64,000 nt of DNA, taken from assembly GCA_019843655.1 (NCBI GenBank), contig JACDQD010000005.1:6165575-6229574 (forward strand), in the 5' to 3' direction. Within the stretch, counting starts at the first letter, position 1; every line of letters starts with the position of its first letter. A model generated the notes under the pieces. That model was not told the DNA's origin and searched no databases. It saw nothing but the letters and a program-made list of their open reading frames with translations. A program made the translations under genes and the position numbers. Shown in pieces: positions 60,930-64,000 of this stretch. Origin of the DNA: Lethocerus indicus (Eukaryota > Arthropoda > Insecta > Hemiptera > Belostomatidae).

Positions 60930-63202
60930 TCTAATTGTAAATAAGGTTCATGCGACAGTACCACGTGTGATTATTCGTGTCTGCGGTATTTCGGTTTTCA
61001 ATTACGGTATTATTTGCGTAATGAGCAGTGGGCAAAACGTGCTATGTCGATGTTTGTTTTTCGACTGTGTAACGGTCGGGCCCCGGGGGTCGGGGGGAGA
61101 AGGGAATGGGGAGCGTGTTATGCGACCGAAGGGGCTAATAGTTTTGAGATAAGGGCGGGCCGGCTCCTATCTAAATTGTCGGCCGTCCCTTCCCAATCGC
61201 GACACCCTCGCTCGCCCGTCGTCACAATGGAGATGTTCCGCGTCCCGTTAGGATACGACCCCTCCGGCCAGATGCCACAAACCCCACCAGCCCAACGCTA
61301 ATTTCCGACTTGAAGTCAACATTTTCCGCATAATCCGATCTAACGATTTGTTCTAACTACCTAGTTTCGGCCAGATGAGTCCTCTCTTCACTCCCCTTTC
61401 CCAGAATTAATTGTCATATGGATGAATATTGGTTACTTGGATCTTAATATTAGTTGTTTGTTACTACAACTCTTTCAAAGCTGAGTTATCTTACTGGAGG
61501 CCGATTTCGAGGATTGCGTCTAATGAGGCCGTCGTTGTCGGGCAAGTTCCATCACGATATCTCCCGATTGGACGCGTCTGGTTTTCACCCCCGCTCCCGT
61601 AACCGGGGGCGGTATACATAAATGCAAGGCGGAGGAGGAATCGGCCGGCCGATATTGTGTCTGTTCGTGATCCGACTACCCGGTCACCGGCTCCAGATTG
61701 AACGGCGCAACTTCAATCTGATCTATACCGAGAGGAGGGCGAGGGAGAGGAATTGACCTCTTAGAGGGCCCGAGGGGGAGGGGAGTTCACAACTTTTCTC
61801 GATGACAATCAAAAAACCAATACATATTAAACAGAAGTCGGCGGGCTCTCGACTGGGAGGTAAAAGGCTTCCGACCGCAAGATAAGTGGTCGACTTTCCT
61901 TTTTATTTTTAGAAAAGCTTCGGGAGCGACGCGTGTGTTGGGGCCCATAAGGCTTGTTTTATCGCGATATTGTCCTCGCGCGCCATTTTATCCTAGAGTG
62001 CCGAGTCGTAAAATCATTTCCTTCATATCTGGATGAATTATCATTGCAATTAATTTGTTGCGAATTCTAAAACAAATTTTATAATACTATATACGTACGA
62101 TATACGATGTATTATTAAACTACGTGCGGTAACGTTTCTATTGACATACGAGAAATATGAAATAGAAGTCACTTTTTTGGAAACCCAGACTGTATAATCT
62201 ACTAATTCTTACCAGTATGCTCTAATTCTACTGTCGATGGAAAGAAACAGGAATCGTTATAAAATATCGTTAATATGTTCATTGAAAAACGATAGTTATA
62301 CAAGAGCTAGATCATCTAGAAATGCGCATACGATTATTTTCAAAATTCAAGGCGCTAATACTAGACCCGCAATGCTCAATAGCCGTACATGTTAGTATCA
62401 AAAGCGCCTTAACTCAATTTTACTGATGCATTCCCAACTCATGAATATTTAAATGCACCAATTACGTACTTTAATATTTATAACTTATTTGTGGTCGTAT
62501 TATACTATAATTTTATGTGTTTCATTTGTCCGATATATATTTGCATTTATACATCTAATACCAAATTTACGCACTAATTTGTTGACATTTTCTGTGAAAT
62601 ATGATTTGGAATATTTTATTAGTAACTATTAAAATAGAAAGGTAATTCATTGATTAAATTTGTCTAAATATATATTTTTATTTACGTACTTTATTCTTAA
62701 TTTTTAGGTCGTTTTGTATTTACTCGTACACTATTTGCATTGCTCTAGTACGAATTATTCTAAATACACTGCTATTTATTTATTTACGACAGAAAATCGG
62801 TAATCGGTACGTGTCCTTGGTATGTAAAGGTAAATTTTCTTTAAATAAAATTTAGCAACCGTCCCCATACCCCCCTTTATTTGCCGAATTATAAAATCAA
62901 TATTGCCCCGGTCGCTAAAATTTTGGGTGTGCATAAAATACATTGACTTATATCAATAGGTTTGTAGACCAGAGTATTAATACGAGGAGTGTGTGCTGAA
63001 CGCTGCTCGTTGATGTTCACCTCCCCTTAACTACAGTGGGCTTCAATCTGTATGCTCGAGTCGAGATTAACTCTCGGCTCTCGTCAGAGGTCGAGAGGCC
63101 GTTAGCGGCTGCCACCTCCAAATATGTGTGTGTTTCACCAGCCAATGTGTGCCGGCGCCTGTCTTTGTGTGTTGGTGAAGGACTCTGACGTTGTCCGCAC
63201 AG
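60930..63202. other. Gene-free stretch
   Basis: No supportable gene. GC-rich islands lie at about 61060-61300 and 61550-61990, the second holding a perfect 14-bp palindrome ATCGGCCGGCCGAT (61640-61653). From 62000 to 62960 the DNA is strongly AT-rich. Confidence 0.5.
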
Positions 63203-63222
63203 ACACACACACACACACACAC
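63203..63222. repeat. (AC)10 microsatellite
   Basis: AC tract, complementary to the GT tract 120 bases to its right. Confidence 0.95.
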
Positions 63223-63342
63223 GTCGGCCACAATCTTTAGCACGCTTCATATCCTAACTTCTCCGGGATGCTCTCCGCCCACACTCTCACCGCTCTAAAA
63301 CACTATTCCCTACCAGCACTCCTTCCATACGTGTGTGTCCGC

Positions 63343-63360
63343 GTGTGTGTGTGTGTGTGT
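63343..63360. repeat. (GT)9 microsatellite
   Basis: GT tract preceded by further GTGTG blocks (63331-63337). With the AC tract at 63203 it forms an inverted pair. Confidence 0.94.
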
Positions 63361-64000
63361 ATGTGACTACCAGAAGCAACAAACCTCTACACTTTATTAA
63401 ATCCGGCTGGCACCCCACCGCCGCCACTCTTCACTTTCCAACCTAAACTGTTATTGTTACCGCCGCTCCCTTCGCTAACGCTATCTCCTTCCACTCCGTC
63501 ATCCCACTCCACCTCTCTTCCACCCTTCTTCCTCACGGCTTTCAATCTTTTTTTCGATGTTTTCGATTCCCCTCGTCCGAATCTCCGCATCTCCAATCAT
63601 CATCGAGACCACTGGCCGTTTATCTCACAGGGTTTAAAAATATTAGATGGGACTCTTAACCACTCTATTTTGTATTGCGGGATTTGTACGCTTGTCTCAT
63701 GTGTCCGGTTATTTGAATGTTCCTTCTTATTTTCTTGCAATTTCTTAATACTTTCTTAGTGTTAGATTTCCGTAGACTGGGTGTTTTAACGGTAATGGCG
63801 ATTAATACGTTTTGTATATTCCTTATCCGACATGGTAAATTGAATTATGTACAGACGTATGATATGTACACTCGTGAATTAGGTCGATATTAATGGTTCG
63901 TGGCTACAATAAGAGTTAAAAGCATAGACACGGAAGTACATAAATAACTGTGCGTCGGATGAAAACAAAGAAGATATACTCTAAATTTTTTTCGGGTGCG
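63361..64000. other. Gene-free end of window
   Basis: A pyrimidine-rich block at about 63400-63570 (CTCCTTCCACTCC type) gives Ser/Pro-rich frames on the plus strand and Glu/Gly-rich frames on the minus strand, both likely spurious. Nothing else is seen. Confidence 0.5.

Overview
This is nuclear DNA from an animal, most likely an arthropod. The evidence is two metazoan-type tRNA-Ile(AAT) genes, short GT-AG introns with pyrimidine-tract acceptors, AATAAA signals, many microsatellites, and an AT-rich background broken by short GC-rich islands. There is no bacterial or viral gene organisation. I cannot name the species. All coordinates and translations were read by hand, and no search was run.

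Layout. From 1 to 7 kb the DNA is non-coding apart from a possible 32-nt micro-exon at 4313-4344. At 7.1-7.8 kb two identical tRNA-Ile(AAT) genes sit in a local tandem duplication; the second copy carries a roughly 100-bp insertion with a perfect hairpin. From 7.8 to 26.8 kb I find no convincing gene, only GC-rich islands in AT-rich DNA, microsatellites and palindromes, with a dense palindrome cluster at 20.34-20.92 kb.

The one substantial protein-coding gene lies at about 26.8-30.5 kb on the minus strand. It encodes an unfamiliar protein of about 1,090 residues: an alanine-rich helical N-terminal segment, a long acidic Ser/Glu-rich middle with a recurring S-D/E-E-V-x-V/I-x-I-E motif, a second alanine-rich helix, then (after a 165-bp intron) a basic Ser-rich linker and one membrane helix at the extreme C terminus. 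The frame is broken twice, each time next to a four-base G/C run: one apparent extra base and one apparent missing base. This suggests assembly indels, or else recent decay.

From 30.5 to 64 kb the DNA is again mostly non-coding. It contains a terminal-inverted-repeat-like motif with paired palindromes at 40.72-40.80 kb, a CpG-rich TATA-containing candidate promoter with a first exon at 41.28-41.58 kb, two short dispersed repeat pairs, a candidate terminal exon or small gene at 52.86-53.17 kb (minus), and a run of candidate short exons at 60.3-60.93 kb (plus). The regular GC-rich islands without coding frames would fit a regulatory landscape, which is an inference. The tail-anchored protein gene and the palindrome clusters are the best candidates for something undescribed.
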